A program made the position numbers and the translations under genes. From NCBI GenBank assembly GCA_016210565.1, contig JACQUA010000396.1, positions 1 through 64,000 on the forward strand: a stretch of 64,000 nt of DNA, read 5' to 3'. Source of the stretch: Chloroflexota bacterium. GTDB taxonomy: Bacteria; Chloroflexota; Dehalococcoidia; JACQUA01. The notes under the pieces are model-generated. The model did no database searches. It saw nothing but the letters and a program-made list of their open reading frames with translations, and was not told the origin of the DNA. Shown here one piece after another: positions 22,192 to 31,675 of this stretch (positions are counted from its first letter, which is position 1; every line of letters starts with the position of its first letter).

Positions 22192-22446
22192 CTAATCCGC
22201 TCCGGTCGAACTCTTAGCCGAGACGAGCTGATCGTCCATCCAGGTCTCTTTTTCCACCAGCTTCGTTAACGCCGCATACCCCTCTCCACCAAAGGACTTC
22301 ATCTGCGCGGTGAGCAGCTCGGAGTATTTCAGACCTTTGGACGCCAGCCACTCCCGGTGGGCCTTGTCGCCGCGCCCCATTATGTGGCGGGCCAGGTCGG
22401 CCGGTGTGGTGGAAACCTTATTACAGGCCTTGCAGTGATAGCTCAA
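22192..22446 (-). CDS. Small C2H2-like zinc-finger protein (copy 1)
   Basis: 84 aa; MSYHCKACNKVSTTPADLARHIMGRGDKAHREWL: Cx2Cx12Hx8H; paralogue at 25081-25332. Confidence 0.65.
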   Translation of the reverse strand: MSYHCKACNKVSTTPADLARHIMGRGDKAHREWLASKGLKYSELLTAQMKSFGGEGYAALTKLVEKETWMDDQLVSAKSSTGAD

Positions 22447-22460
22447 TGTAAACCTCCAGG

Positions 22461-24788
22461 TCAGGAAACGGAAACCAGTACTCGGGACTTCCTATTGCCC
22501 TTCCTGGTCTTTTCGCCCTGTTTCTCTTTCCCCTTTTCCTTAAGCGCCTTCAAGATTTTTTCGGGAGTAACCGGCATTTCTTTTATCCGCACGCCGATGG
22601 CGTTATCTATGGCGTTGACCAGCGCCCCGGGGGTCGGAATGGCCAGCCCTTCGCCGGCCTCCTTGGCCCCGAAAGGGCCCTCCGGTTCATAGGTATCCAC
22701 GTTCAGGATATTGATCTTCGGCATGTCCGCGGCGCGGAACGGTTTGTAATCTCGCAAATTGCAGTTGGTTATCTTCCCGTTTTTGTGCAGGTAGTACTCG
22801 GTGAAGCCGTAGGCGCCCGACATGCAGACCGAGCCTTCCAGTTGTCCCTCGGCGCCCAGGGGATTGATCGTTGTGCCGCCGTCGTGGGCCGTGGTGGCGC
22901 TGAGCAGGGTTACCTTGCCGGTCTCAGGGTCAACCTTCACCTCCACCGCCTGGACGCCAAAACTAAAAGCGGGGGAAACCATGCCTTTGCGGTGAGGAGT
23001 ATATTCCCCCTGGCCAACGATCTGTTGGCCACCTCGGGCCCTGATGGCTTCTTTCACCACGTCAAAATAGGAGATGCCCCTTTCCGGGCGGTTGGTGATA
23101 TGAACCCAGCGGTGACTAATCTCCAGGTCATAGACTATGTTGGGACCGAGCTTACCGGCGGCGTACTCCAGCAGTTGCCGTTTGGCGTCGGCGGCCGCGG
23201 CTTTGACCGCATTGCCATTCATGAAAGTCTCCCGACTCGCCCAGGCGCCGAGGTCCGGCGGGCAGGTTGCGGTATCGCCGGTATGAAGTCTGACATCTTC
23301 GAGCTGGACTCCCAATTCCTCGGCGCAGATCATGCAGAGGGTGGTATTGGAACCCTGGCCGATCTCGTTGGCCCCGGTGAACAGGTCCACCTTGCCATCG
23401 ATACTGATCTTGACCGTGGCTGCGCCGAAGGCATAGGGGGTGTCGAACCAGTTGAAAATGCCGCCGGAGTTGAACCCGTAGCCAGCCACGCCGATGCCGT
23501 GGTTGGGTGGCAATTGACCTTTGTCCTTGACGAACTTGTCTATCTTGTCAATACATTGTGGTATGCCGCAACTCTGGATAAAGGCCTGATCGGGGATCAC
23601 CGAGTTGGGGGTCATTGCGTTCTTGCGCCTCAGTTCCATCGGGTCTATCCCCAGGTCGCGGGCCATCAGGTCCATCTGGGACTCGGTCACGAAGCACGCC
23701 TGCGGCGCACCGAACCCGCGAAGCGCGGATGATGGAAGCATGTTGGTGTAGACGCGGTAGCCGTCATATCTATAGGCCGGGTATTTATATGGAAAGAAGG
23801 AGTAGAACCCGGTGACGTACAGCGTGGTAGCGCCCATGGAAGTGTAGGCCCCGCCGTCCGTGACGGCGCGGACTTCCCGGGCGAGGATGGTGCCGTCTTT
23901 CTTCGCCCCCAACCTGCTAATGTAGTACATCGGCGTGCGACGCCTGGTGGCGGTGAAAACTTCCTCGCGGCTGAAGACGATCTTCACCGGCTGACGCAGC
24001 TTCTGTGAGAGCAGGGAAGCGATGAACTGGCCGGAGTCGAGCTCCATCTTACCGCCGAATCCGCCTCCAACATGCGGTTTGATCACCCGGACGTCGCCCT
24101 CCTTAATGCCCAGCATCTCAGCCAGCAGCACCTGGACAAAGTAGTTAGACTGGGTCGAGGTCCATATGGTCAGCTTCCCATCGTAGCCGAAACTGGCCAC
24201 CGTGTTGTGCGGCTCCATGCATACATGGGCCATAGACGTGCAGTAGAAACTATCTTCCCGGATATGGTCGCACTGCTTGAAACCTTCGTCAACGTCACCC
24301 CACTCGATGTGCCGGGTGACATTGATGTTCAGGTCAACCCCGTCATGGACGCAGGGGGCGTCTTCCTTGATGGCCTCCATCGGGTCGAACACGGCCTTCA
24401 AAGGCTCGTACTCCACTTTGATCAGTTTCAGGGCCTCCTCGGCGGTGTCCTCGTCAACGGCGGCAACGGCCGCCACGGCATCCCCGATGAAGCGGACTTT
24501 GTCACGGCACAAGATCGGCTCGTCGCACAACTCCGGGAACCGCCGCCAGTTCCCCATCTTTTTGCCTATGGTATCCTTGCCGGTCACCACCAGCTTGACT
24601 CCCGGCAAGGCCTCTGCGCCGCTGGTATCGACGTGGAGAATCCTGGCGTGAGGGTGTGGGCTCCTGAGAATCTTGGCCCACAACATATTGGGCAGGGTGA
24701 TGTCCACAGTGTATTTGGCTGAGCCAGTGGCTTTTTCAAAGCCATCTATATTCGGCAGTCTTTTACCGATTACTGAATAGACGCTCAA
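22461..24788 (-). CDS. Xanthine dehydrogenase family, molybdopterin-binding large subunit (copy 1)
   Basis: 775 aa; GSAKYTVDITLPNMLWAKILRSPHPHARI, PHVGGGFGGKMELDSGQFIA, GQGSNTTLCMICAEELG, GPFGAKEAGEG. Confidence 0.93.
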   Translation of the reverse strand: MSVYSVIGKRLPNIDGFEKATGSAKYTVDITLPNMLWAKILRSPHPHARILHVDTSGAEALPGVKLVVTGKDTIGKKMGNWRRFPELCDEPILCRDKVRFIGDAVAAVAAVDEDTAEEALKLIKVEYEPLKAVFDPMEAIKEDAPCVHDGVDLNINVTRHIEWGDVDEGFKQCDHIREDSFYCTSMAHVCMEPHNTVASFGYDGKLTIWTSTQSNYFVQVLLAEMLGIKEGDVRVIKPHVGGGFGGKMELDSGQFIASLLSQKLRQPVKIVFSREEVFTATRRRTPMYYISRLGAKKDGTILAREVRAVTDGGAYTSMGATTLYVTGFYSFFPYKYPAYRYDGYRVYTNMLPSSALRGFGAPQACFVTESQMDLMARDLGIDPMELRRKNAMTPNSVIPDQAFIQSCGIPQCIDKIDKFVKDKGQLPPNHGIGVAGYGFNSGGIFNWFDTPYAFGAATVKISIDGKVDLFTGANEIGQGSNTTLCMICAEELGVQLEDVRLHTGDTATCPPDLGAWASRETFMNGNAVKAAAADAKRQLLEYAAGKLGPNIVYDLEISHRWVHITNRPERGISYFDVVKEAIRARGGQQIVGQGEYTPHRKGMVSPAFSFGVQAVEVKVDPETGKVTLLSATTAHDGGTTINPLGAEGQLEGSVCMSGAYGFTEYYLHKNGKITNCNLRDYKPFRAADMPKINILNVDTYEPEGPFGAKEAGEGLAIPTPGALVNAIDNAIGVRIKEMPVTPEKILKALKEKGKEKQGEKTRKGNRKSRVLVSVS

Positions 24789-25080
24789 CGGTGCTCCTTA
24801 ACGGGGATTTTCCCGGGCCATCGCCCTGGTGGGACGCGGGCAGCAAAGGCTCAGGGACGTTCGAGTTCGCAACGCTTATGATACAACCACCGCGAGGTCA
24901 AAAGCAAGCCAAAGTCGCCTGTGCGCCCGGCCCGGTCAGGGCGCAACCCCACCACCGGGGCTCACGGGCACAGTGGCCAGCCTGTCTCAGAAACCGGTCG
25001 AACGGGCATCTTGCCCGCTCCTTCATCTTGCCCGTTTGTTCACCGAAGGTGCAAGCCACAGGACCGGGGCAACGCGGCCC

Positions 25081-25332
25081 TCACAATTGTACTTCCTGGA
25101 TTTCATGCGTTTCGCGGTATTCACCCCTGGTTTCTCTTTCCAACAAACCGGACAGGGCGGCATAACCTTCCCCCCCGAAGGACTTCATCTGGGCGCGGAG
25201 AAGGTCCGAGAACCTGAATCCTTTTGAAGCCAGCCAGTCCCTGTGGACCTTATCTCCACGGCCCATGATGTGCCGGGCCAGGTCTGTCGCCGTCGGCGAA
25301 ACCTTGATGCACGCGGGGCAACGATAGCTCAT
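25081..25332 (-). CDS. Small C2H2-like zinc-finger protein (copy 2)
   Basis: 83 aa; MSYRCPACIKVSPTATDLARHIMGRGDKVHRDWLASKG; paralogue of 22192-22446. Confidence 0.65.
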   Translation of the reverse strand: MSYRCPACIKVSPTATDLARHIMGRGDKVHRDWLASKGFRFSDLLRAQMKSFGGEGYAALSGLLERETRGEYRETHEIQEVQL

Positions 25333-25335
25333 CGT

Positions 25336-27624
25336 TTACCTCCTGGCTGTTGTCGATCCTTTTTCTTCTTTGTGTTTAATGGCATTAAGCACCTTTTCAG
25401 GCGTTATGGGCAGGTCCGTTATCCTTACTCCGACCGCTTTGGCGATGGCATTTCCGATGGCCCCGGCGGTAGGAGTGGTAAGTCCTTCCCCGGCTTCTTT
25501 GGCTCCGAACGGACCCTCCGGCTCCCAGGTATCGACTACCAGAATCTCTGTTTCCGGCATGTCGAGGGCGCGGATCAGTTTATAGTCGCCGATAGACGGA
25601 TTGAGGAGCTTGCCGTTGTCCATGGGCTGGTCTTCGCAGAAGCCGTAGCCCCCGGCCATGCTTATGGCTCCCTCTAGCTGACCGTCGCATCCGACCGGAT
25701 TGATGACGGTGCCGCTATCATGAGAGGTGACAGCATTAAGGAGCTTGACCTTCCCTGTTTCCGGGTCAACCGAGACCTCGACGGCCTGGACGCCGAAACT
25801 GTAGGCGGGTGAGATCATGCCTTTGCGGTGCGGGGTGTAGTGCCCGCGACCCATGATGGCCTGGCCCTCCTTGCCCCTGATGGCATCCTTGACTACATCG
25901 AAATAGGATAGGCCGCGCTCCGGACGGTTAGCGATATGGATCCAGCGGTCCTTGATATCAAGATCATATACAATGTTCGACCCCATCTTGGCAGCCGCAA
26001 CTTCCAGAAGCTGGCGTTTGGCCTCAGCCGCCGCCATCTTGACCGCATTTCCGTTCATCAGGGTTTCCCTGCTGGCCCAGGCGCCGAGGTCCGGAGGGCA
26101 GGTCCCGGTATCTGCGGCGATGATCCTGACGTCCTCCAGGCGCACACCGAGCTCCTCGGCGCAAATCATGCTCAAGGTTGTGTTTGATCCCTGGCCGATA
26201 TCGCAAGCGCCGGTGTAGAGATCAACCTTGCCGTCAATGTTGATACGGACGATGGCCGCGGAGAAGGCATACGGCGTGTCAAACCAGTTGAAGATACCTC
26301 CCGAAACAAAGCCATAGGCCGACAGGCCGATGCCATGATTGGGAGGCAACTGCCCACGCCTCTTGACGTATCGTTCGATTTCCCCCAGACACTGGAGCAC
26401 CCCGCAGCTTTGTATGTAAGCCTGGCCGGGGACCTCGTAGTTGGGCGTCATCATGTTCAGGCGTCTGATGGCGACCGGGTCAATCCCCAGGTCTTCCGCT
26501 ATCATATCGAGCTGGGACTCCATGACGAAGGTAGCCTGGGGGGCGCCAAAGCCACGCATGGCGGACGTGGGCGCGGTGTTCGTGTAGGCGCGGTAGCCAT
26601 CATAGCGATAGTTCGGAAACCTGTAGGGGAATGATGAAAAGAATCCCGTCAGGTACAGTGTGGTGGGACCCATGGAAGTATAGGCGCCGCCTTCCGTGAT
26701 GACTCGGACTTCCTTGGCCAGGAGAGCGCCGTCCCTGCTGGCGCCGAGTTTGACATTGTAGTACATTGGAGTGCGCCGCTTGGTGGCGGTGAATTCCTCT
26801 TCGCGGGTAAGCACGATCTTCACCGGCCTCCCCAGCTTCATGGACAGCAAGCCCGAGCAGAACTGGGTAGAATCGAGTTCGAACTTGGACCCCCAGCCAC
26901 CCCCGACGTGAGGCTTGATAACCCGCACGTCGCTCTCCCTCAGGCCAAGCATCCCGGCCATCAGCGCTTGAGTGTAGTAGGAGGATTGGGTAGCCGCATA
27001 CACCGTCATCTTGCCATCGGGTCCAAAGCTGGATACGGTGTTATGGGTCTCCATGCACACGTGCGCCTGCGGCGAGCAATAGAATCTATCCTCCCGCACG
27101 TGGTCACAGCGTTTGAATGCCTCATCAACATCGCCCCATTCAATGTGACGCGTCGCATTGATATTGAGGTCGACTCCATCATGTATAACGGGGGCATCCT
27201 CTTTGATAGCCTCCATGGGGTCAAACACGGCCTTCAGCGGCTCATATTCCACTTCAATGAGGTCCAGCGCTTCTTCGGCAGTGTCTTCATCAATGGCGGC
27301 TACCGCGGCTACCGGGTCGCCGATGTAGCGGACTTTGGTGCGACAGAGGATTTCTTCGTCACAGAACTCAGGAAAGCGCCGCCAGATGCCGGTCTTACGT
27401 CCCAGCGTGTCCTTGCCGGTAACCACACCCTTTACCCCGGCCAGCCTCTCAGCCTTACTGGTATCGATATCGAGGATCTTGGCGTGGGGGTGCGGGCTTC
27501 GCAGTACCCTGGCCCAAAGCATGTTGGGCAGGGTAACATCAAAAGTGAATTTCGCGGCGCCCGTCACCTTCTCCGGTCCGTCTACATTGCGAACTCTGGT
27601 ACCAATAACCGAGAATTTGCTCAT
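25336..27624 (-). CDS. Xanthine dehydrogenase family, molybdopterin-binding large subunit (copy 2)
   Basis: 762 aa; PHVGGGWGSKFELDSTQF, GQGSNTTLSMICAEELG; strongly similar along full length to copy 1. Confidence 0.93.
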   Translation of the reverse strand: MSKFSVIGTRVRNVDGPEKVTGAAKFTFDVTLPNMLWARVLRSPHPHAKILDIDTSKAERLAGVKGVVTGKDTLGRKTGIWRRFPEFCDEEILCRTKVRYIGDPVAAVAAIDEDTAEEALDLIEVEYEPLKAVFDPMEAIKEDAPVIHDGVDLNINATRHIEWGDVDEAFKRCDHVREDRFYCSPQAHVCMETHNTVSSFGPDGKMTVYAATQSSYYTQALMAGMLGLRESDVRVIKPHVGGGWGSKFELDSTQFCSGLLSMKLGRPVKIVLTREEEFTATKRRTPMYYNVKLGASRDGALLAKEVRVITEGGAYTSMGPTTLYLTGFFSSFPYRFPNYRYDGYRAYTNTAPTSAMRGFGAPQATFVMESQLDMIAEDLGIDPVAIRRLNMMTPNYEVPGQAYIQSCGVLQCLGEIERYVKRRGQLPPNHGIGLSAYGFVSGGIFNWFDTPYAFSAAIVRINIDGKVDLYTGACDIGQGSNTTLSMICAEELGVRLEDVRIIAADTGTCPPDLGAWASRETLMNGNAVKMAAAEAKRQLLEVAAAKMGSNIVYDLDIKDRWIHIANRPERGLSYFDVVKDAIRGKEGQAIMGRGHYTPHRKGMISPAYSFGVQAVEVSVDPETGKVKLLNAVTSHDSGTVINPVGCDGQLEGAISMAGGYGFCEDQPMDNGKLLNPSIGDYKLIRALDMPETEILVVDTWEPEGPFGAKEAGEGLTTPTAGAIGNAIAKAVGVRITDLPITPEKVLNAIKHKEEKGSTTARR

Positions 27625-28100
27625 TTCCTCTCCTCGTATTTGCCATTGACCACGGACGTAATAGCCCGGACTATGCTGTTATACCCGGTGCAGCGACATA
27701 CGTTGCCATCGATCGCTTCCTTTATTTGCTGTTTGGTGGGCTTCGGGTTTTCATCGAGCAGGGCCTTGGCCGACATCAGCATCCCCGGCGTACAAAAGCC
27801 GCATTGAAAGGCGCCCTCATCCATGAATGCTTCCTGCACCGGGTGGAATTTTGTCCCCGTGGCCAGACCTTCTATTGTCTGCACCTGGCCGCCGTCGGCC
27901 TGGAGCGCCAGCACCGAACACGACTTGACCGCCATTCCATTCAAGATCACGGTGCAGGCGCCACAGGAGCCGCTTTCACAGGCCCTTTTGGTGCCGGTGA
28001 GGCCAAGCTCCCTTCTGATCACTTCCACCAGCAGCGTCTTTGGTTTGACGAAGAGGTCATAAAGCTGGCCGTTGATGGTGAGTTTCAGCTCTTGTTTCAC
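27621..28100 (-). CDS. Xanthine dehydrogenase family 2Fe-2S subunit
   Basis: 159 aa; CESGSCGACTVILNG and CGFCTPGMLMSAKALL...GNVCRCTGYNSIVRAI. Confidence 0.95.
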   Translation of the reverse strand: MKQELKLTINGQLYDLFVKPKTLLVEVIRRELGLTGTKRACESGSCGACTVILNGMAVKSCSVLALQADGGQVQTIEGLATGTKFHPVQEAFMDEGAFQCGFCTPGMLMSAKALLDENPKPTKQQIKEAIDGNVCRCTGYNSIVRAITSVVNGKYEERK

Positions 28101-28146
28101 TGGTGTTTCTCCTTTTTCTGCCCTGGTGCTTGGTTGCCGAAATAAC

Positions 28147-28425
28147 CGAAAGATTCTTCGACTACGCTCAGAATGACATTGGAGGCGCTGTCACCCTGAG
28201 CGAAGTCGAAGGGTCTTTCGTCCCTCAGTCCACCTCGGAGGATTCTTCGACTATCCCGATTCTATCGGGACTGCGCTCGCTTCGCTCAGAATGACAGCCG
28301 TCGTCGCGGTTTTCAATAGCATCGAATGTCATTGCATCTGTCCGGCAGCGTTGCGCTGCCTACTGAAACTCAGAATGACATTGGAGGCGCTGTCACCCTG
28401 AGCGAAGTCGAAGGGTCTTTGCTCC
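28147..28425. repeat. Dispersed repeat cluster (TTCGACTACGCTCAGAATGACA family)
   Basis: Multiple copies of cattggaggcgctgtcaccctgagcgaagtcgaagggtcttt and gctcagaatgaca in direct and inverted orientation. Confidence 0.85.
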
Positions 28426-28454
28426 ATCATAACGCCTTTCTACGCAACCAAGCC

Positions 28455-29330
28455 CTAGGCCGCGGCGGCCCTCTCCCGGGCTTGCGCTCCCATTCGTTTG
28501 ACCAGGACTTTGACCAGTTCCCGGCGATAGGTTGCCGAGGCATGAATGTCGGATATGGGATCGGCCTCGGTAGAAGCTATTTCGCCGGCTTTTCGGAGCA
28601 AATCGTCCGTGATTTCTTTACCTCTTACCAGGCCTTCAGCCTTTTTCGCCCGCACGGGGACAGGCGCCACTGCGCCAAGGACTATGCGGATATCCTGGCA
28701 AATGCTGTTCTTCTTACCCAGGGTGACCGAAGCGGCCACACCTACCGTCGCCATGTCGCTCTCAATTACATTGAACTTGGTGTAAACGGCGCCCGTGCGG
28801 TAAGGCGGAGGCGGAACCCTGATTTCGGTCAGCAATTCCCCGGGCCGGAGGGCTGTTTCAAAAAAGTCACGGTAAAAGTCCTCCAGCGGCAGAACCCTTT
28901 CCCCGTTCAGGCTTTCCAGTTTGACCGATGCTCCGAGGGCAATGAGGACCGGGGCCGGATCTCCGGCAGGATCGGCATGAGCCAGATTGCCCCCAATGGT
29001 GCCCCAGTTCCTCGTCTGAACCGAGGCCAGCCTGGTTTCCATTTCTGCCAGCACCGGGTACTTTTCTTGAATAAGGCGGGATTTCTCTATTACCCGGTGC
29101 GGCGTCAGCGCGCCAATGCGAAGACCCTCCCGGTCATCGTCTCTGACGTAGTTGAGGGAAGATATGCCCTTAATGCTCACCAGATAGTCGGGGGCGACCA
29201 GCCCCTGTCGCATCAGAATCAGGAGGGACTGGCCGCCGCCAATGATCTTACATTTATCACCGTATTTGGCGGCCAGCTTCAGGGCCGCCTGCACCGTCCT
29301 GGGAGCAAAGTACTCAAAGTCCTTTATCAT
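28455..29330 (-). CDS. Xanthine dehydrogenase family FAD-binding (medium) subunit
   Basis: MIKDFEYFAPRTVQAALKLAAKYGDKCKIIGGGQSLLILMRQGL, TRNWGTIGGNLAHADPAGD. Confidence 0.93.
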   Translation of the reverse strand: MIKDFEYFAPRTVQAALKLAAKYGDKCKIIGGGQSLLILMRQGLVAPDYLVSIKGISSLNYVRDDDREGLRIGALTPHRVIEKSRLIQEKYPVLAEMETRLASVQTRNWGTIGGNLAHADPAGDPAPVLIALGASVKLESLNGERVLPLEDFYRDFFETALRPGELLTEIRVPPPPYRTGAVYTKFNVIESDMATVGVAASVTLGKKNSICQDIRIVLGAVAPVPVRAKKAEGLVRGKEITDDLLRKAGEIASTEADPISDIHASATYRRELVKVLVKRMGAQARERAAAA

Positions 29331-29537
29331 GCGGGGGTCCTCCTTTGCTAAGTGAGCCAAATCTCCTTTTGTTTCGATTCGAGTGTCCTAACCCGGCCTA
29401 CTCCAAAGATGTCACCCCGAGCCTGTCGAACGGTCTTTCATCCGGGGTGCACGGCAGGCGGACAATTCTCCGACCACGGCGAAAATAACATCCCTATTCT
29501 CACGCCCGTGGTCTCCGCTCCAGGCGGCCATGAAGGC

Positions 29538-29987
29538 TTACTTCGACGCAAGTCTAGCTTGAAGATTCCTGGTGAGCTGCGCTCCCACTTCTGCGGCTTT
29601 GGCCCGCATGATCCTTTCCCCGAAGGTGGCCAGCCGGCCGACCACATTCACGTTGGAGTTATATGATACCTCTACCTGATTCCCGGAAAGCTGCAGCAGG
29701 TCAATGACCATCTCATGAGTGAAGGTACCCAGTTTGGTCACGTCCGCGCCCTTGCCCACCGCGCGAAGATGCCTCGGAGGGTCCATTTCTACGAGGGTGG
29801 TGGTGAACTTGAATTTCGCTGCAATCGGCCCGACCTTCTGTTTGACCACCGCATCGTAGGTCTTATCATCGACCTTCTCTATCTTTTCAGCGCCGGGGAC
29901 GCAGGAAAAAAGCGTTCCCGGGTCGAGCATTGAATCCCAGACCTGTTGAATATCCGCATTCAAGGTAAATTTATCCGCGATCAGCAT
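29538..29987 (-). CDS. CoxG/SRPBCC family protein
   Basis: 149 aa; FTLNADIQQVWDSMLDPGTLFSCVPGAEKIEKVDDKTYDAVVKQKVGPIAAKF. Confidence 0.85.
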   Translation of the reverse strand: MLIADKFTLNADIQQVWDSMLDPGTLFSCVPGAEKIEKVDDKTYDAVVKQKVGPIAAKFKFTTTLVEMDPPRHLRAVGKGADVTKLGTFTHEMVIDLLQLSGNQVEVSYNSNVNVVGRLATFGERIMRAKAAEVGAQLTRNLQARLASK

Positions 29988-30013
29988 TGAATCAGGACTC
30001 CTTTCGACTTTCT

Positions 30014-30250
30014 TTATGCCCGCCTGAAGGGATCGTGTAGTTTGGAACCCACGAGGACAGGCATCTCGAATTTGCGGCTGGACCTCATCTCTGAGCTCAG
30101 AGACTGGCTTGTCTCCGTAATGGGTCCAGGCTCGTCCACACGCCCCCTGTAGTCGTCACAGAAGCAGAGGAAATAATGCCGGCCTCTATAAACAGCACAG
30201 TCCCTGCATGCTTTCCCGGATAGAGGGCAAATCATTTTTACTTTGGCCAC
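30014..30250 (-). CDS. Small cysteine-rich protein upstream of the Mo-hydroxylase genes
   Basis: 78 aa; MAKVKMICPLSGKACRDCAVYRGRHYFLCFCDDYRGR; same strand, 26 nt before coxG-like start. Confidence 0.55.
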   Translation of the reverse strand: MAKVKMICPLSGKACRDCAVYRGRHYFLCFCDDYRGRVDEPGPITETSQSLSSEMRSSRKFEMPVLVGSKLHDPFRRA

Positions 30251-30860
30251 TTTCGCTACTCCTCAGGGGACACTAACCTGATCGTAAGGACGACACTTCG
30301 GTGTCTGCTATGACAGGAGCCTTACTGGAACCGGGCCAAGTAGGGAGATGTGACCGGGTGGTTTCGTAACCAATTCGAGGTCGTTTTGGTCTGGAAGCGG
30401 TCAACATTATAACCGATTATCAGACCTTACGTCAAGCCCATCCTGCAACAAAGTGTTGATCATGCTTCTCCGCATCAGCTTTACAGAATCGGAACGTTGC
30501 AGATTACAGGTCATCAGTGACTATTCAACCTGGCGTCGCCCGCTGGCCGGTACCACAGGCCACCAGGTCTGTGGGCCCCGTACCGTGAGATCGTGACTTA
30601 TTGTGCGAACGACCATCATTGGAGTACCAATCGGAGGCGTACTGTTCGTCGCTGACAGATTAACTCTGCCTTGTTCAAAATCCTTGGCTCACAGGCACAG
30701 TGGCCTGTGAACCGGTTCCCCACGACCTTGCCTTCAGTAAGCAGACCGGTTAGCCGGCCCAACGGTCGTGCCGGCTTCGCATTTTGCTTATTGCGCATAA
30801 CTTGTATTAAAATCAGCATCGAACGGCGCCAACATATTTTTAGTCGAGGTGTTTCAATTC

Positions 30861-31382
30861 ATGGTAGAAAAACTGTCCGAACGGAAAAGGGAGCCGGAGC
30901 CTCAAGAAGACCTGTACGAGCTCTCGATGAAAGCCGCCAACGAGGCCCTGCGCAACCGCGCCCAGGGCAAAGTCATCATCAAGGGGAAAGACTGTCCCTT
31001 CGCCCAGGGCCGGCAGGGCTTCGTCAAGTATCTTCTGCACCGCAAAGACTGGGACAAGGTAGGAACGCCGGGCTGGCACGTATTTATCAACCGGATCCGC
31101 GTCCATTCGGGCAAACATAATCACCAGGGAGGACTCGTCATCTATGTGCTGGAGGGTGAGGGCTACACCGTGGTCGACGGGGTCAGATACGATTGGGAAG
31201 AAGGCGACCTGCTGCTGCTCCCCGTCCAGCCCAACGGCTGCGACCACCAGCACTACAACAAGGACCCTAACAGCGTCGCCGAGTGGCTGGCCATGGTCTT
31301 CTACCCCATGTGGGAGGCGGTTGGAGTGGGTATCGTCCAAAAAGAGGAACACCCCGATTGGATAAAAGGCAAAAGCAAGTAA
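30861..31382 (+). CDS. Cupin-domain protein
   Basis: IHSGKHNHQGGLVIYVLEGEGYTVVDGVRYDWEEGDLLLLPVQPNGCDHQHYN cupin motifs (frame start RVHSGKHNHQ). Confidence 0.85.
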   Translation: MVEKLSERKREPEPQEDLYELSMKAANEALRNRAQGKVIIKGKDCPFAQGRQGFVKYLLHRKDWDKVGTPGWHVFINRIRVHSGKHNHQGGLVIYVLEGEGYTVVDGVRYDWEEGDLLLLPVQPNGCDHQHYNKDPNSVAEWLAMVFYPMWEAVGVGIVQKEEHPDWIKGKSK

Positions 31383-31445
31383 TCAAGTATGACTGAGTTC
31401 GAATGGCGAATGACCAGGTGATTTCCCAATGAGGAAGACGGAGGA

Positions 31446-31537
31446 TGTCATTGCGAGCGAAGCGCGGCAATCTCCTGGATGGCTTGACAGGCCGTGGGAT
31501 TGCTTCGTCCCGACGAAATCGGGACTCGCAATGACGG
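31446..31537. repeat. Dispersed GTCATTGCGAGCGAAGC palindromic repeat
   Basis: tgtcattgcgagcgaagcgcggcaatc ... gggattgcttcgtcccgacgaaatcgggactcgcaatgac. Confidence 0.85.
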
Positions 31538-31634
31538 TCCGTTTTCATCCCTTCATGGTCCCGACTCGTCGGGATGGGTGACTAATTCGTCATTCGTATG
31601 TCGTTTTTCATTTCCAGTATTCCTTTGTGATTTC

Positions 31635-31658
31635 CGTTATATCGCTTGCAATATAGCG
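31635..31658 (+). promoter_or_regulatory. ModE-like operator upstream of modA
   Basis: CGTTATAT-cgcttgca-ATATAGCG palindrome ending 17 bp before the modA ATG. Confidence 0.7.
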
Positions 31659-31675
31659 GTGGTCTTTTCAAGCTA

